NCBI GenBank assembly: GCA_002439805.1
Contig: DJPQ01000109.1
Coordinates: 1-8,105, forward strand
Source of the DNA: Bacteroidales bacterium UBA6408
Lineage (GTDB): Bacteria > Bacteroidota > Bacteroidia > Bacteroidales > UBA932
Reading direction: 5' to 3'
Length of the DNA stretch: 8,105 bases
Made by a program: the position numbers and the translations under genes. The notes beneath the pieces were generated by a model. The model saw only the letters and a list, made by a program, of their open reading frames with translations. It was not told the origin of the DNA and made no database searches. This document shows, in pieces, positions 7,043 through 8,105 of this stretch. How positions within the stretch are numbered: position 1 is the first letter of the stretch; every line of letters starts with the position of its first letter.

Positions 7043-7150
7043 TCGCAAGGCAATGCTAAATGTTTGATTTTCCAAAAGAAAGATGGTGCGTTCGGTCGTT
7101 TGGCCGAAAATCGTTCGGTCATTTGGCTTGGTTTCGTTCGGTCATTTGGC
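7043..7150 (-). repeat. Long direct repeat module, copy B (decayed promoter)
   Basis: This 108-bp stretch is the counterpart of 5241-5349, including the identical 37-bp block (7052-7088). The sequence corresponding to the -7 box reads CAAGGCA on the + strand instead of CAAAGGTA, so the TAnnTTTG signal is lost. Beyond 7043 the sequence no longer resembles the start of ATPase 1. The array ends 4 bp from the uxaC stop codon. The copy sits about 140 bp upstream of ATPase 2, which has its own promoter. Confidence 0.85.
7091..7150 (-). repeat. Three-unit tandem array, 23-bp period (copy B)
   Basis: Copies of the core TTCGGTCRTTTGGC (+ strand) start at 7091, 7114 and 7137, again exactly 23 bp apart. 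The 9-bp spacers are cgaaaatcg and ttggtttcg; the second nearly matches the first spacer of copy A. Unit 1 has G where the others have A at position 8. Three units and an exact 23-bp step in both copies suggest that the period is maintained. Confidence 0.88.
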
Positions 7151-7154
7151 TGCG

Positions 7155-8105
7155 TCAAAACTGAAAGTAGCTCTTGGCGTTGCGGTAGCAGATGTCGGCG
7201 ACCATGTCGTGGATGAACGGGAGTTCGGACTTTGGGAGACGCCCGGAGGCTATGTCTTCGCCGAGGAGGGCGCAGAGGATGCGGCGGAAATACTCGTGGC
7301 GCGGGTATGAGAGGAAGCTGCGCGAGTCCGTGAGCATCCCTACGAAACGGCTGAGAAGACCCAGCGAGGAGAGGGCGTTCATCTGCTTGCGCATCCCGTC
7401 CTCCTGGTCGAGGAACCACCATGCCGCGCCGTACTGCATCTTGCCGGGAACCGTGCCGTCGTTGAATGTGTAGGCCATGGTCGCGAACACCTCGGTGTCC
7501 TTGGGGTTGAGGTTGTAGAGTATGGTCTTGCCGAGCTTGTCCTCGTAGGCGAGGCTGCTGAAGAACCTGTGCCCTGCGGCCGCGACGGGCTTGTCGTCAA
7601 TGGCGTCGAAGCCGGTGTCCGGGCCGAGCTTCTCGAACATCCTGCGGTTGTTGTTCCTGTTCGGGCCCACATGGAACTGCTGCGTCCATCCGCTTTCGCA
7701 GTCCATCGCCGCGAGGTCGAAGAGAACAGCGCTCTTGAACTTCGAGACCTCAGCGGCATCCGGTGTCTGTCCCCCGAGAGCCTTGCGGAAGATGCGGTCT
7801 GCCTCCTCGCGCGGGCAGTTCTCGGCATAGAACGTGTCCAGACCGTGGTCCGAAAGGCGGCAGCCCATGCGGTCGAAGAAGTCGTGGCGCTTTTGGAGTG
7901 CGTCGAGAAGGTCCTGATAGCCGGTGATTGCAACCCCAGAGACCTCGGCGAGTTTTCCGATGTATGCGGCGAAGCTCTCCGGCGCATCCACTCCCATCAC
8001 CTTGTCCGGCCTCCACGTCGGCAGCACCTGCACCCCGAAGGGATGCTCCGCAATCTGGCGGTGCCATTCCAGCGAATCCGTCGGGTCGTCGGTCGTGCAG
8101 ACGGT
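7155..8105 (-). CDS. uxaC: Glucuronate isomerase (uronate isomerase), C-terminal 316 residues
   Basis: UxaC interconverts D-glucuronate and D-fructuronate (and D-galacturonate and D-tagaturonate) in the cytoplasm, the first step of hexuronate catabolism. The fragment is open to the right edge; a full protein is usually about 470 residues, so the first third, with the metal-binding HxH region, is missing. Reading starts in-frame at 8105 with VCTTDDPTDSLEWH, a hallmark of the family. LPTWRPDK, GCRLSDHGLDTFYAE, HVGPNRNNNRRM, TILYNLNP, WWFLDQ, GMLTDSRSFLSYPRHEYFRR and a C-terminal NAKSYFQF follow, all conserved in the family. A GTG at 8033 is an internal Val codon, not the start. The gene is highly GC-rich, like the fusion enzyme. 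Its stop (7157-7155) is 4 bp from repeat copy B. Its product would use glucuronate released by the nearby CE15 domain. Confidence 0.96.
   Translation of the reverse strand, partial: TVCTTDDPTDSLEWHRQIAEHPFGVQVLPTWRPDKVMGVDAPESFAAYIGKLAEVSGVAITGYQDLLDALQKRHDFFDRMGCRLSDHGLDTFYAENCPREEADRIFRKALGGQTPDAAEVSKFKSAVLFDLAAMDCESGWTQQFHVGPNRNNNRRMFEKLGPDTGFDAIDDKPVAAAGHRFFSSLAYEDKLGKTILYNLNPKDTEVFATMAYTFNDGTVPGKMQYGAAWWFLDQEDGMRKQMNALSSLGLLSRFVGMLTDSRSFLSYPRHEYFRRILCALLGEDIASGRLPKSELPFIHDMVADICYRNAKSYFQF

Noticed and set aside
7003..7422. A minus-strand 139-residue reading frame overlapping the uxaC end and repeat copy B
   Set aside because: It is out of frame with uxaC over most of its length, its tail is only translated repeat, and it matches no family I recognise.
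8031..8033. GTG as the start of uxaC
   Set aside because: The frame continues upstream to the window edge with strongly conserved UxaC sequence (TTDDPTDSLEWH), so this is an internal Val codon.

Overview
The window looks like a chromosomal piece of a fairly GC-rich member of the Bacteroidales, possibly near Rikenellaceae or Alistipes. The genus is not decidable from this sequence. The order-level call rests on two promoters of Bacteroidota type (TTG, 19-20 bp, TAnnTTTG), the absence of obvious Shine-Dalgarno sequences, and gene families typical of gut and rumen Bacteroidales.

Layout. (1) 1-186, + strand: the C-terminal end of a family GH20 beta-N-acetylhexosaminidase. (2) 258-3863, + strand: a secreted 1201-residue two-enzyme fusion, with a GH95-like glycosidase followed by a CE15 glucuronoyl esterase. 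(3) 3937-5214, - strand: a complete DUF4143-type AAA ATPase with its own promoter. (4) 5341-5689, - strand: a frameshifted, 5'-truncated remnant of another such ATPase. (5) 5708-6904, - strand: a second complete ATPase of a different subfamily, with a promoter overlapped by a large dyad. (6) 7155-8105, - strand: the C-terminal two thirds of glucuronate isomerase (UxaC), whose start lies beyond the right edge.

The outer genes form a coherent sugar theme. The CE15 domain is expected to cut glucuronate esters outside the cytoplasm, and UxaC takes free glucuronate into central metabolism. The ATPase block separates them and has visibly lower GC than its flanks. It appears to be a site where ATPase genes have been gained, lost and recombined.

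The most unusual signal is a roughly 108-bp module present twice in the same orientation (5241-5349 and 7043-7150). Each copy has three 14-bp units at an exact 23-bp period followed, on the minus strand, by a 37-bp block that is identical in both. In the left copy this block leads into a good promoter for the first ATPase. In the right copy the -7 box is ruined, as if it once served a gene that has since been replaced. The array lies 4 bp after the uxaC stop in one copy and supplies the stop codon of the ATPase remnant in the other. I do not recognise this repeat module, and it is the best candidate here for something undescribed.
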